Source: Mycobacterium asiaticum (lineage in GTDB: Bacteria > Actinomycetota > Actinomycetes > Mycobacteriales > Mycobacteriaceae). Taken from it: a DNA stretch of 64,000 nucleotides. Positions 8,275 through 16,879 of this stretch are shown one piece after another. The notes under the pieces were generated by a model. That model was not told the origin of the DNA, made no database searches, and worked only from the letters and a program-made list of their open reading frames with translations. The stretch lies in the NCBI RefSeq assembly GCF_001673635.1, contig NZ_LZMH01000066.1, positions 1 to 64,000 of the forward strand, read 5' to 3'. The position numbers and the translations under genes are program-made. Within the stretch, counting starts at the first letter, position 1. Each line of letters opens with the position of its first letter.

Positions 8275-8280
8275 TAGGGT
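8275..8280 (+). promoter_or_regulatory. -10 element (TAGGGT) for Hsp70-like gene
   Basis: TAGGGT fits TANNNT and lies about 50 bases before the ATG at 8331. An AGAGG ribosome site is at 8319-8323. It is supported by position only. Confidence 0.3.
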
Positions 8281-8330
8281 GGGGAACGGCCGCCGACCGC
8301 CAGCAAAGGAATGGACTCAGAGGTGTGGAT

Positions 8331-10175
8331 ATGAGCGAGTCGCTCGGGTTGTCGATCGGGGTGGCCAACCTGGTCGCGGTCCGCTCGGGTAGCGCCCCGG
8401 TATCCCGCACGCCGGTCTTGACGTTGTTCGAGCACCGCCCATCCGAAGTCGGCCTGCCGGAAGAGAATCCGAATCTCACCGAAACTGGTCTAGTGCTGCG
8501 CGGCTTCGTGGAGCGCGTCGGCGATCCGGCTCCGCTGGTCGCCGCGGACGGGACGAAATACCTGGGCCAGGCACTGACCATCGAGGCGCTGGAAGCGATG
8601 GCGCGCACGGTCGGCTACGGGACCCCGATCACCATCGCGGTGCCCGCCTACTGGTCGGACAACCAGGTGGCCGCGCTGCGCCAGGAACTGTTCGCGCAGC
8701 CGGACCTGACCGCCAAGGGTGGTGGCACGCCGACGTTGATCTCGGATGCGGCGGCCGCGCTGGCTGCGCTGAACGCCCGCCCCGGATTTCCCCGCAGCGG
8801 GGTCGTCGCGTTGTGCGACTTCGGCGCCGGCGGGACCAGCATCACCCTGGCCAACGCCGGCTCCAATTTTCAGCCGGTCGGCGGCACGGTGCGCTACAGC
8901 GAGTTCTCCGGAGATGACATCGACCAGATGATCCTGAATCATCTGCTGGCCGTCTCCCCCAGTGCCGACAGCACGGACGTTTCCGGCACCGCCACATCGA
9001 TGGGATCGGTGACGCGGATGCTCGCCGGATGCCGGACAGCCAAGGAACAATTGTCGTCCGCGACGGTGGCGACGGTCGCTGTTGGTGCGGGCAGCGGCGT
9101 ACAGCTGACCCGCACCGCCTTGGAGCAACTGATCTCGGGCCCGCTGGACCGCTTCATCTCGGCGGTCGGAGATGTGTTGCAGCGCAATGGCATCGGCAAC
9201 TTGGCTGCGGTGGCGACAGTGGGCGGTGGCGCCGGAATCCCGTTGATCACCACTCGGCTGTCGGAACGCTTGCAGGTGCCGGTGTTCACCACGCCGCAAC
9301 CCCTGTTCGGCGCCGCGATCGGTGCCGTGACGCTGGGCGCCATCGCGCAGTCGGCCGCCGCTGCGCCCACGGGTATGAGTCCCGCGGCCGACGTGCCCAC
9401 CGGCGCCGTCGGTGCGGCGGGTCTAGCCGGCGCCGCCGGTCTCGCCGGCGCCGCCGGTCTGGCCGGCGATGCGACTGCCGCGTCCCCCACCGCGGCATCC
9501 GCGACCGCCGCGGTGCCCACCGAGGCGTTCCCCGAGGATGCCCGTCAGACGACCGACCGTGCGCTGGCCTGGTCCGAAGACAGTGGCACCGGGATGGAGC
9601 CGGTTCCCTACACCGGGCCTGCCGACTACACCGGCCCGGTCGAACCGCCGCCGGGTGTCGGGTATCCCGATGCTGATCAGGACCGCTACCCCGCCGAACC
9701 GGACGTCCCGCCCTGGTACAGGCGCCCGGCCATTCTGTTGAGCCTGGCCGGTGCCGCCGCGGCCATCATCCTGGCCATCGTGCTGGCGTTCACACTCGGA
9801 CCGAGCGACACCAAACCTGTCACCACGACATCGCAACCGCCGCCGATCACCACCACGGTGATCGGAACCGACAACAGCCCCACCGAAACGGTGATCACGC
9901 CTCCGCCCGTCACCGTGACCTCGACGCCGCCGTCCAGCACCACCACCAGCCCACCGTCGAGCACCACCTCGTCGACGTCGACCACTACCCCGTCGACCAC
10001 CACCACGACGACGACGACTCAACAGACCACGACCACGCAGCCCACCACGACCCAGGCGACCACCACCAACCCGCCGACCACCACGCAGCAACCACCAACC
10101 ACTACGCAGCAGCCGCCCACCACCAGCGCGGCGCCCGCGCCGTCAACCAGCGCGGCGCCCGCGCCCGGGACCTGA
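8331..10175 (+). CDS. Hsp70-like ATPase fused to a membrane anchor and Thr-rich tail (Rv0312-like)
   Basis: A 614-residue protein. Residues 1-340 resemble an actin/Hsp70 nucleotide-binding domain: SLGLSIGVANLVAV at the N-terminus, ALCDFGAGGTSITLAN as the phosphate-2 loop and VGGGAGIPLITTRL as the adenosine motif. No Hsp70 substrate-binding domain follows. Instead there is an Ala/Gly/Pro linker with repeats of GLAGAA, then WYRRP, one membrane helix (about 466-490) and a Thr/Pro tail of about 120 residues. This matches the Pro/Thr-rich family of M. tuberculosis Rv0312. The ATG at 8331 is seven bases after AGAGG; an in-frame GTG at 8325 is an alternative. It ends six bases from the convergent iniC stop. 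Confidence 0.85.
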   Translation: MSESLGLSIGVANLVAVRSGSAPVSRTPVLTLFEHRPSEVGLPEENPNLTETGLVLRGFVERVGDPAPLVAADGTKYLGQALTIEALEAMARTVGYGTPITIAVPAYWSDNQVAALRQELFAQPDLTAKGGGTPTLISDAAAALAALNARPGFPRSGVVALCDFGAGGTSITLANAGSNFQPVGGTVRYSEFSGDDIDQMILNHLLAVSPSADSTDVSGTATSMGSVTRMLAGCRTAKEQLSSATVATVAVGAGSGVQLTRTALEQLISGPLDRFISAVGDVLQRNGIGNLAAVATVGGGAGIPLITTRLSERLQVPVFTTPQPLFGAAIGAVTLGAIAQSAAAAPTGMSPAADVPTGAVGAAGLAGAAGLAGAAGLAGDATAASPTAASATAAVPTEAFPEDARQTTDRALAWSEDSGTGMEPVPYTGPADYTGPVEPPPGVGYPDADQDRYPAEPDVPPWYRRPAILLSLAGAAAAIILAIVLAFTLGPSDTKPVTTTSQPPPITTTVIGTDNSPTETVITPPPVTVTSTPPSSTTTSPPSSTTSSTSTTTPSTTTTTTTTQQTTTTQPTTTQATTTNPPTTTQQPPTTTQQPPTTSAAPAPSTSAAPAPGT

Positions 10176-10181
10176 TCCGGC

Positions 10182-11675
10182 TCAGCGACGGGCGGGGAAT
10201 TCGGCCAGGATGCCCTCGGCGCTGCGCACCGCGGCCCGGCAGGCACGAGTGGTGAACGGGTCGTTGAGAGGATGCTCGGCCCGGCGCCGCCACCACCGCG
10301 CGGCCGCGAACGCCGCCCGCGGGGCCTCCTGCGGGTCAAGCCTGCACAATTCGGGATCCAGGCCCAGTCTGCTGACCGGGTCGGTGCCCGACCCGCCCAG
10401 GATACGGCGCAGCGACGACATCTCTTCTGCATCGAATCTCGTTGTGCGCGAGGCTAACTGGCTCAGCAATCTTAATTCCTCGAACGCGTGGGTGTCGGCG
10501 AGCAGCGGGTCGATATCGGCGATGACGTACGGCGTGGCCAGCACCGGGTGGGTTTCGACGAACTTGCGCAACGACACCAGCGCGGTGTGCGCCTTGAGCA
10601 TGTCGGAACGCTGCGCGAATTGCTGGTCGATGACTTCGCGCAGCGCCACCAACCCGCTGCGCTCGAGCAGCTCGGCGGCCAGGCTCGTCGCATCGGCGAC
10701 CCCGGCCGCCAGCACCGCTATCGAGATCCGGATGCCGAACATGCCGAACCGTTCCAGCAGCTGCGCGCGAATTGGCGCGTCCACCGGCAGCGGGCTGTCC
10801 GGTCGAACGAACCGGTCCACACTCAGCAGCGCCTTGTTCAGCTCGGCCGGATCGGACTCGGCAAGTTTCTTCAGCGCGACGAACTCACCCTGCCGCAGGG
10901 TGCGCGCCGTCATCGCGAGCAGCCCAGACACCGGAACCACCGCCTGACAGATGCCCGTCTGGTTCATCTCGCTGGTGAACCGCTTGGCGACGTCGCTGGC
11001 CGACAACATCGCGTCGATGCGCCCGGCACCGATCTCGTCGGCCCGCGACGCGACGCCGATGATGCCCAGCGCACCGGCCGAGCCACCGACGAGGCCGCCG
11101 ATCTGTTTGAGCAGCGCGATGTCGGCCGCGTTGAGGGTGCGCAGCAAGAAAACCACCGCGTCCACCCGGGGCACTCCGTCGGCGGGAACCAGCAGTTGCA
11201 GGGTGCGCTCAGAGGCCTCGCGGGTCAGCGACGAGGTTCCCGGGGTGTCAATGATGGTGGTGTGCACCAACTCCTGCGCCGGCCACTCGACGTGCAGGTC
11301 CAGGACGTCGGCCGGGTTGACTCTGCTCAGGTCGAAGCTCAGGCCATCGCGGTGGGTGATTGGGACGTTGCTGCGGCGTCCGCCGCGGTGGTTTGCGGTG
11401 ACCTTCGGGGTGGGGCCGTGCCGGAACCAGGTGACGATCCTGGTGGCCTCGGTTGCGTCCGTCGGCGCGATGTCGTCACCGACCAGGGCATTGACCAGGG
11501 TGGACTTTCCGGCCTTCAGGGTGCCGGCCAACGCGATGCGGATGGGCTCGTTGAGCCGCGCGCCAATGCGTTCCAGTTCGTAAAAGACGTCCGCGCGGTG
11601 GCGGTAGGCCGGTTCCCCCCGGTAGGCCTCGATGGTGCCGCCCAGGATGGCGCGGACCCGATCGCTTGTGCTCAC
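10182..11675 (-). CDS. iniC: dynamin-like GTPase IniC
   Basis: A 497-residue dynamin-like GTPase. The P-loop is ALAGTLKAGKSTLVNAL (about residues 46-62). Switch regions follow, with IDTPGTSSL as G3 and GVASRADEIG in the G4 position. The sequence is nearly collinear with M. tuberculosis IniC (Rv0343). Its ATG overlaps the iniA stop by four bases, so the two are translationally coupled. In M. tuberculosis iniBAC is induced by isoniazid, ethambutol and other cell-wall inhibitors, and the Ini proteins are linked to membrane remodelling and drug tolerance. It is convergent with the Hsp70-like gene. Confidence 0.95.
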   Translation of the reverse strand: MSTSDRVRAILGGTIEAYRGEPAYRHRADVFYELERIGARLNEPIRIALAGTLKAGKSTLVNALVGDDIAPTDATEATRIVTWFRHGPTPKVTANHRGGRRSNVPITHRDGLSFDLSRVNPADVLDLHVEWPAQELVHTTIIDTPGTSSLTREASERTLQLLVPADGVPRVDAVVFLLRTLNAADIALLKQIGGLVGGSAGALGIIGVASRADEIGAGRIDAMLSASDVAKRFTSEMNQTGICQAVVPVSGLLAMTARTLRQGEFVALKKLAESDPAELNKALLSVDRFVRPDSPLPVDAPIRAQLLERFGMFGIRISIAVLAAGVADATSLAAELLERSGLVALREVIDQQFAQRSDMLKAHTALVSLRKFVETHPVLATPYVIADIDPLLADTHAFEELRLLSQLASRTTRFDAEEMSSLRRILGGSGTDPVSRLGLDPELCRLDPQEAPRAAFAAARWWRRRAEHPLNDPFTTRACRAAVRSAEGILAEFPARR

Positions 11676-13513
11676 CCTCGTCCTATGGTCGCCCGTACCC
11701 TCAGTTTGTCTAAGTTTTCGGTGACCTGGCGCAGGATGTCCAGTTGCCGCTCCAATTCGCGCACCCTGGTGTCGCGTTCGACGCCTTCCATGTGAGCGGC
11801 GGTGACTGTGGCTTGCAGTGTCTCGTTCAACGATTGACTCAACTCGTTGGCGATCTCGCGGTAGTGGTCGCGCAGGGTGCGGTGAATCGTTTTGAGCCGG
11901 TCGCGGGATTCCTTGCCCACTACGAACGAGACCTCGTCGACGAAGCGGCGCAAGTTGGCCTTCGCCTCCGCCCGGGCGCGCAGAACTCGGCCTTCCTTCT
12001 CCTCCTTGTAGGCCATCCGGCCGAGTAACAGCCCGGCGCCGACCGATACCGGGTTGAACAGACCCAGGCCGGCCACCGACGACAACATGCCGATCATCAC
12101 CACGCCCCCGTAGGAACCGCGCAACCCGGAGATCATCTTCTGGCCCTTGCCCTGCGGCTTAGCGTCCAGTTCCGCCAAAGCCTTGAGCTGGTCGAAGTTG
12201 CCGGCCATCAGGCGCGAGGTCAATTCGGGCGACATCACCGAGTTCAGTCCGGCGTCGTTGAACGAGCGGGCGACGTCGAGGGCCAGCGCCTCGGCCCGTT
12301 GGTATGCCCAGACGAAGTTGTCGCCGACCGCGGTGGCCACCGCATCCTCGGCATCGGCACCGATCTCCGCCCAGTGCAGGGTCGGGTCGCACGAGTCGAT
12401 CTGCCGCTCGATGTCGTCGGTCAGAGCACGGAACCGGGCGCGCAGGTCGTGGTCGACGTCGTTGCTCAGGTCGGTGAATCCGTCATTGAGGACCTGCTGC
12501 CACAGCGCGGTCGCCTGCAGTGCGTCCTGGGCTTCCTGCTTGCGGCGTTCCAGGTCCGCAGTGAGCCGGTCACGCACCTGCGGATCGTTGACGACGGACA
12601 GCTCGGAACTGGCGGACACGGTCAATTGCTCTGCCGCCGAACGGATTTCGGTCAACACCTCATCGCGTATCCGGTCGTTCTCGCGGGACAGCACCTTTTC
12701 GCTGAGGAACTTGACGATCGCCGGGAAGTTGGATTCGGCGTTGAGTTCCTTGTCGTTGAGGCTGACGGCGTGGCTGCGCAGCAGCGACGAGACCGGGATG
12801 ATCGGCATCGGCACACGGGCGCGGTGCAGGTGGGCGGCGTTGGTGTTGACGATGTCGCGCCAGCGCGGATACAGATCGGTTTTGGTGGCCACCACCACGC
12901 CGACCGGGCACACCTGATGTGCTTTGCGCAGGAACCACATCTCGGGTTCGGTGAACTCCTGGCTGGCATCGCTGACCATCAGCAGGGCATCCGCGTCCGG
13001 CAGCAGTCCAAGGGTCGCCGACAGGTGCGGCTGTCCGTGGCCCCCGACGCCCGGGGTGTCGATGAACGCCAATCCACCCTGCAGCAGCGGGCTGGGCGCG
13101 CCGATCTCCACCCGCAGCACGCGGCGGCCGCCGGCTTGGGATGCTTGACGCAGGTCGGTGTTGATCGCATCGACGGGGAGGTCGACGGTGGTGGTCTCGC
13201 CGTTGGGCCCGGCGGCCAGGACGAGCCGGGCGGTCGGCTGCGCGCTGTAGCTCACGACCGTGATGACCACGGTGGCTTCATCGTCGCCCACCCGCGCCAC
13301 GGGGAGGTTCAGTAGCGAGTTGAGCAGCTGGCTCTTGCCCTGCTTGAGCTGGCCGGCGATCACGACCCGGATCTGCGGGTCGGTGATCCGCGTGCGCGCA
13401 CGTCGGAGTCGCTGCACCAGATCACCGCGCTCGTGGAGTTCAGCGATAGCGATCGTGTGGTCGATCAGCTCGACGATCACACTGACCCGGCGCGGGTCAT
13501 CGGGTTGAGCCAC
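11672..13513 (-). CDS. iniA: dynamin-like GTPase IniA
   Basis: A bacterial dynamin-like protein, 613 residues from this start. Visible elements are the P-loop GQLKQGKS (about 54-61), the G3 motif DTPGVGG, G4 VATKTDLYPRW, a helical bundle, and a hydrophobic hairpin in which GVVMIGMLSSVAGLGLF is followed by a second segment, used for membrane binding. It closely matches M. tuberculosis IniA (Rv0342). The GTG at 13513 is favoured because GAAAGGGGGG lies seven bases upstream. An alternative ATG at 13582, corresponding to the usual M. tuberculosis annotation, falls at a hairpin loop and would add 23 residues. It lies downstream of the iniB-like gene and overlaps iniC. Confidence 0.95.
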   Translation of the reverse strand: MAQPDDPRRVSVIVELIDHTIAIAELHERGDLVQRLRRARTRITDPQIRVVIAGQLKQGKSQLLNSLLNLPVARVGDDEATVVITVVSYSAQPTARLVLAAGPNGETTTVDLPVDAINTDLRQASQAGGRRVLRVEIGAPSPLLQGGLAFIDTPGVGGHGQPHLSATLGLLPDADALLMVSDASQEFTEPEMWFLRKAHQVCPVGVVVATKTDLYPRWRDIVNTNAAHLHRARVPMPIIPVSSLLRSHAVSLNDKELNAESNFPAIVKFLSEKVLSRENDRIRDEVLTEIRSAAEQLTVSASSELSVVNDPQVRDRLTADLERRKQEAQDALQATALWQQVLNDGFTDLSNDVDHDLRARFRALTDDIERQIDSCDPTLHWAEIGADAEDAVATAVGDNFVWAYQRAEALALDVARSFNDAGLNSVMSPELTSRLMAGNFDQLKALAELDAKPQGKGQKMISGLRGSYGGVVMIGMLSSVAGLGLFNPVSVGAGLLLGRMAYKEEKEGRVLRARAEAKANLRRFVDEVSFVVGKESRDRLKTIHRTLRDHYREIANELSQSLNETLQATVTAAHMEGVERDTRVRELERQLDILRQVTENLDKLRVRATIGRG

Positions 13514-13568
13514 CGTGCTGCCCCCCTTTCTCGATCGCGTGCCTGTCAGAACACGGTAGGTGCATAAA

Positions 13569-13597
13569 CCGGCGGGGACCATGAAGGTCCCCGCCGG
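13569..13597 (-). terminator. 12-bp perfect hairpin between iniB and iniA
   Basis: CCGGCGGGGACC (13569-13580) and GGTCCCCGCCGG (13586-13597) form a perfect 12-bp stem with a five-base loop. On the transcribed minus strand it is followed by TTTATG. It lies 18 bases after the iniB-like stop and before the iniA ribosome site. It could be a weak intrinsic terminator, an attenuator or an RNA processing/stability element that sets iniA dosage relative to iniB. The CAT of the alternative iniA start (13580-13582) spans the stem-loop edge, which argues against that start. Confidence 0.65.
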
Positions 13598-13615
13598 TGG
13601 TCGCCGATCGGGCTA

Positions 13616-14983
13616 TCAGAACCCGTGGTGGTCGGCCGCGCCGTGCGTCCCGGGGACGTCGGTGTGCGCCGGCGGCGTGTGTGCCGCGGGCGGCTCGTGG
13701 CCGAACACCGAAGGGCCTTGCGGCTCGTGGTGAGTCGGTTGCTCTATCGGCTGATGCTGCTGCGGAGTAACCACCGGGCCGTGGTCGGCCGGAGCCGGGT
13801 GGGTCGGCGTCTCCACCTGCGGGGCCGGGCTGTGCGGGACGTTGATCACCGGCGGGTTCGTGCCGCCGTGACCGGCGTCGCCTTGGCCCGTTGTGGTACC
13901 CGGCGTCTGGATGACCGGACCGTGGCCACCGCCAGTCGGCGGTGTCGTACCCCCGCCAGTCCCGGCACCGGTGCCACCGGTCTGGATGACGGGGCCCTGA
14001 CCGGACGGGAACGTCGGCGAGTGGTCACCCGGAGTGACGCCGCCGGTTCCCGCGCCGCCACCCGCACTGCCGGGCGTACCAGCAGTGCCGGGCGTGCCAG
14101 CACCGGCCGGGACGCTTCCACCACCGAGCGTTGTACCTTCCTGACCCAGGATGTCGCCATGTCCGCCGGCGCTACCGGTGGCCGGCGCGTGGGTGCCCGG
14201 GCCGGTCGTGACGCCACCGGGGCCGTTCGCCGCTCCGCCCGGTGCGGTCGCCACGCCGCCGGGTCCGGTTGCTACGCCGCCTGGTCCAGTCGCCACGCCG
14301 CCGGGAACCGTGCCGGGGCTACCCGCGGTCACAACGACGGGGGCACCTGGTTCGGCGGCTCCGGGAGAGGACAGGGGCTGGGGCGCCGGGTGGGTTCCTG
14401 CACCGCCGAGGCCGAGCCCTGCGCCGGCCGCGCCGCTGGACTGCCCGCCGACGCCGACACCCCCAATGGGGCCGCCGACCTGCGGCGTCGCGGCGCCATG
14501 CAGCGCGGCGCCTTCGCTGGCAATCAGCCCGGCCTGCGGGGCCGCACCGGCACCCGCGTTGATTGCCGGATTGGCGCCGACGTTGCCCAGCGCGCCGAGG
14601 TTGCCGGTACCGGCAATTCCGCCGCCCGCAGCCGCAGCGGCCTGACCACCGACAGCCGCTTGGGTAGCGAGGCCCGCTTGGCCCGCAAGGCCTGCCTGGC
14701 CTGCGATGCCTGCCTGACCGGCGAGGCCCGCCTGACCTGCGATGCCCGCTTGGCCCGCCAGCCCGGCCTGACCGCCAGCCGCAATGCCGGCCTGGCCACC
14801 GGCCGCAATGCCGGCCTGGCCACCGGCCGCAATGCCGGCTTGGGCACCGACCGCTCCGCCGACCTGCCCAGCGGCGCCTATTGCGCCACCGGCCTGCCCC
14901 CCGACCCCACAGCCAACCTCCAGCACCGCCGGTGCCGCCGGCACCGCCCACACCACCAAGGACCGCGCCGCCGGCACCGCCAA
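13616..14983 (-). pseudogene. iniB: IniB-like C-terminal part, joined out of frame to a PE domain
   Basis: From about 14899 to the stop at 13616 this frame encodes a Gly/Ala-rich protein with the IniB signature: GGQAGGAIGAAGQ, many GQAG(I/L)A repeats, LIASEGAALHGAA, GGPIGGVGVGGQ, GGHGDILGQEG and VFGHEPPAAHTPPA. These blocks match M. tuberculosis IniB (Rv0341) and precede iniA and iniC in the same order. The N-terminal IniB domain (MTSLIDYILSLF-type start) is absent. Upstream of 14899 the frame is non-coding in character (MAVPAARSLVVW); the continuous coding signal lies in another frame as a PE domain. A one-base deletion in the G6 run at 14897-14902 would fuse the two. It may be a pseudogene, a sequencing indel or a misassembly. 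Confidence 0.75.
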
Positions 14984-15476
14984 GCCCGCCGGTCCCGATC
15001 AGCCCGGCCGCCCCGCCGGCGCCACCAGCCTGACCCGGGGCGCCCGCCGCACCGGCACCGCCGTTGCCCCACAACAAACCACCGGCACCACCGGCACCAC
15101 CGGGCGTGGTCGCATCCGCGCCATTGCCAATCAATGGCCGCCCCAACCACGCCTCGAACGGTGCATTGATCGCCCCCCACACCACCTGCTGGGCATTGGC
15201 GGTTTCAGCAGCCCCGTAGGCTGCCGCACTGCCGGCCAGCATTGCCACGAACTGCTCATGAAACAGCTCAGCCTGCACGCCCAACGATTGATACTCGAGG
15301 GCGTGGGTGCTGAACAACGCCGCGATCCCTGCCGACACCTCATCGGCAGCCGCCGCCACAATCTGCGTCGTCGAGGCAACCGCGGCCGCATTAGCCACCC
15401 CCACCGCCGACCCGATCCCCGCCAACTCGGAGGACGCCGCGGTCGCCCATTGCGGTACCACATTGACAAACGACAC
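14319..15476 (-). CDS. PE-domain gene with PGRS-like start, frameshifted into IniB
   Basis: The GTG at 15476 follows GGAGGT at a five-base spacing and begins a PE domain: SFVNVVPQWATAASSELAG, DEVSAGIAALFSTHALEYQ and the PE-PGRS linker GRPLIGNGADA near residues 130-145. Gly-Gly-X repeats follow to about residue 192 (GGTGGAGGWLWG). After about 14898 the frame turns Arg-rich (GRWRNRRRWAGRRSGRC), which is the wrong-frame reading of IniB repeats, and stops at 14319. The true coding part is therefore 15476 to about 14898. PE domains target proteins to type VII (ESX-5) secretion. It occupies the place of the iniB promoter and 5' end, so the iniAC genes may now be read from a PE promoter. Confidence 0.7.
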   Translation of the reverse strand: MSFVNVVPQWATAASSELAGIGSAVGVANAAAVASTTQIVAAAADEVSAGIAALFSTHALEYQSLGVQAELFHEQFVAMLAGSAAAYGAAETANAQQVVWGAINAPFEAWLGRPLIGNGADATTPGGAGGAGGLLWGNGGAGAAGAPGQAGGAGGAAGLIGTGGLGGAGGAVLGGVGGAGGTGGAGGWLWGRGAGRWRNRRRWAGRRSGRCPSRHCGRWPGRHCGRWPGRHCGWRSGRAGGPSGHRRSGGPRRSGRHRRPGRPCGPSGPRYPSGCRWSGRCGCGRRNCRYRQPRRAGQRRRQSGNQRGCRCGPAGRADCQRRRRAAWRRDAAGRRPHWGCRRRRAVQRRGRRRARPRRCRNPPGAPAPVLSRSRRTRCPRRCDRG

Positions 15477-16046
15477 AGACGACCTCCAGAAACCAGCGGG
15501 AATAGCCCCGACGCCACCCTCCGGACACGCCATCCCGTCATCACCAACGACCGGAAAAGACGGGACCTTCTAAACGCCGGTGCAGACCCGCACCCGATAC
15601 CCGCCCGGTAATTTACGTTTATGCAAGAGGTTGGTACCAGCACTTTCATAGGTTTCATGCACAATGCCCAAGAATCACTGCCGAGCCCTGCGCATTTTGT
15701 GCAAAATGCACACTGCTTTCGCCCGCGACCCGGTTTACGCACGTGGTATGCCACACTGCGCGTCGGTGACGCATGCAGAAATATCTTTCGTGCGCAAGGT
15801 TGGGTAATAACTCTAAGCGAATTCATATTCGCCTAAAATAATCACGGTTCATCGTCATACATCAGCTCGATGACTCCTGACCCCGAGAGGCGCGCGCCTC
15901 AGCGTCTTCCCGCCGCGGCGATCGCTTGCCTTCCAACCGTCACGCCCTTTTCGGCTGGTCAAAAATTTGCTACTGCGTCACTGGCCCGAGCGGTCGTGCG
16001 GTATACACAGGACGACTTGATCTTGTGACCTAGTGTCGCCGTCCGG

Positions 16047-16055
16047 TTATCCACA
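16047..16055 (+). promoter_or_regulatory. DnaA-box-like nonamer TTATCCACA
   Basis: This is a perfect match to the classical DnaA box, flanked by CCGG on the left and ACCGG on the right, so the site sits in a small dyad. It is the first of three such nonamers in 134 bases. Confidence 0.45.
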
Positions 16056-16121
16056 TACCGGTTTCCTGCAAACAGGCCAAGTCCCTAGGACAATCCAGTT
16101 ACGACACAACCCGCTGATTGT

Positions 16122-16130
16122 GGTGGACAA
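16122..16130 (-). promoter_or_regulatory. DnaA-box-like nonamer TTGTCCACC
   Basis: Read on the minus strand, this differs by one base from the mycobacterial DnaA box TTGTCCACA. It lies between the two perfect boxes. Confidence 0.35.
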
Positions 16131-16171
16131 CTAATGCCAACGACCAATGAGGGGAAGGGCTATACCGCGGC

Positions 16172-16180
16172 TTGTCCACA
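16172..16180 (+). promoter_or_regulatory. DnaA-box-like nonamer TTGTCCACA
   Basis: This is a perfect match to the mycobacterial DnaA box, 116 bases after the first box and in the same orientation. Confidence 0.45.
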
Positions 16181-16255
16181 CGGTTGCGAGCGGTTCCGGC
16201 GATGATCTCGAGTTAAGGATGAGCTGTTCGCCGCAACCAAGGTCGACTTCGTCCC

Positions 16256-16879
16256 TTAACGCGCAATGCGCCGGCTCCTCAGTTGGCTGAAATCAGCGCC
16301 TCGGAGAGAATTCGATATTACTCGGAACGCCAATTCGCCGTCTAATGAGCGCGGTGAGGAATTGCGATCGTGGCAGCAGTCCGTCTGCAGCCATAGCGGG
16401 AGCCCGAAGAACGGCTCGATGGGTCCGCTGGGTTCTGGTACGACGGCAACGGCGTTATACGTGCGGGGCGCGGTCCAGTCGCGAGTGTGTCCGCACCGTA
16501 GACAGCTAAGTCGTCGGCGGGCCTGATCCCGCCATCGACACCGATCCCATCCAACAGCCGGCAACGAGATGATCTGGGCACAACCGTGACATGCCGGGCA
16601 CCGAATCAGGATCTGCTCACCGAAGCAGCACAGCCGTTTCAAGGAGTCGGGAAACCGGTGGGTGTTTTCTTCGGTTTTTCCCGCCACTCCACCAGTATCA
16701 CGGCGTCGAGGCGGTGGATACGACACCTGTTGCGTTGTCCGCGGGGGTTCCAGTCTCGGCGACTGCCATTTCCGCGCCGGGATGTCCCGCCTCCGGCAGT
16801 GCCTCAATGACCAGGCCCCGCAAACTGCCACGACGTTGAATCCGCCGGGCAGGGACATGAACCAACTCACGATTGACAA
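16256..16879 (-). CDS. possible zinc-ribbon protein, perhaps degenerate
   Basis: An open frame of 207 residues. Its middle contains RCPACHGCAQI, then RLSCLRCGHTRDWTAP and FFGLPLWLQTDCC. These are landmarks of a widespread bacterial zinc-ribbon family in which GLPLWLQTPCC is normally followed by a C-terminal W-N-H-L helix region and a RLPKWM block. Here the sequence after DCC does not match, and the protein ends about 40 residues later. The N-terminal 90 residues look non-coding, so the real start is probably nearer 16620. It lies in the gene-poor breakpoint region and may be a decaying or recently frameshifted gene. Role unknown. Confidence 0.4.
   Translation of the reverse strand: MSIVSWFMSLPGGFNVVAVCGAWSLRHCRRRDIPARKWQSPRLEPPRTTQQVSYPPPRRRDTGGVAGKTEENTHRFPDSLKRLCCFGEQILIRCPACHGCAQIISLPAVGWDRCRWRDQARRRLSCLRCGHTRDWTAPRTYNAVAVVPEPSGPIEPFFGLPLWLQTDCCHDRNSSPRSLDGELAFRVISNSLRGADFSQLRSRRIAR

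Larger units (their letters stand above)
15488..16255. other. gene-poor intergenic region with DnaA-box-like sites
   Basis: About 770 bases upstream of the PE-IniB gene carry no supported gene. Base composition is more AT-rich than the surroundings, notably 15600-15850. Three DnaA-box-like nonamers occur at 16047-16055, 16122-16130 and 16172-16180. Conserved order with the M. tuberculosis ini region ends here. No transposase or clear terminal repeats were seen. Confidence 0.6.

Noticed and set aside
14319..14897. Arg-rich C-terminal half of the PE frame as a real domain
   Set aside because: It is the wrong-frame reading of IniB Gly/Ala repeats. The other frame shows clear IniB homology.
16047..16180. 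Chromosomal origin oriC
   Set aside because: There is no dnaA, dnaN or rpmH nearby and only three boxes. A minor DnaA site or chance is more likely.
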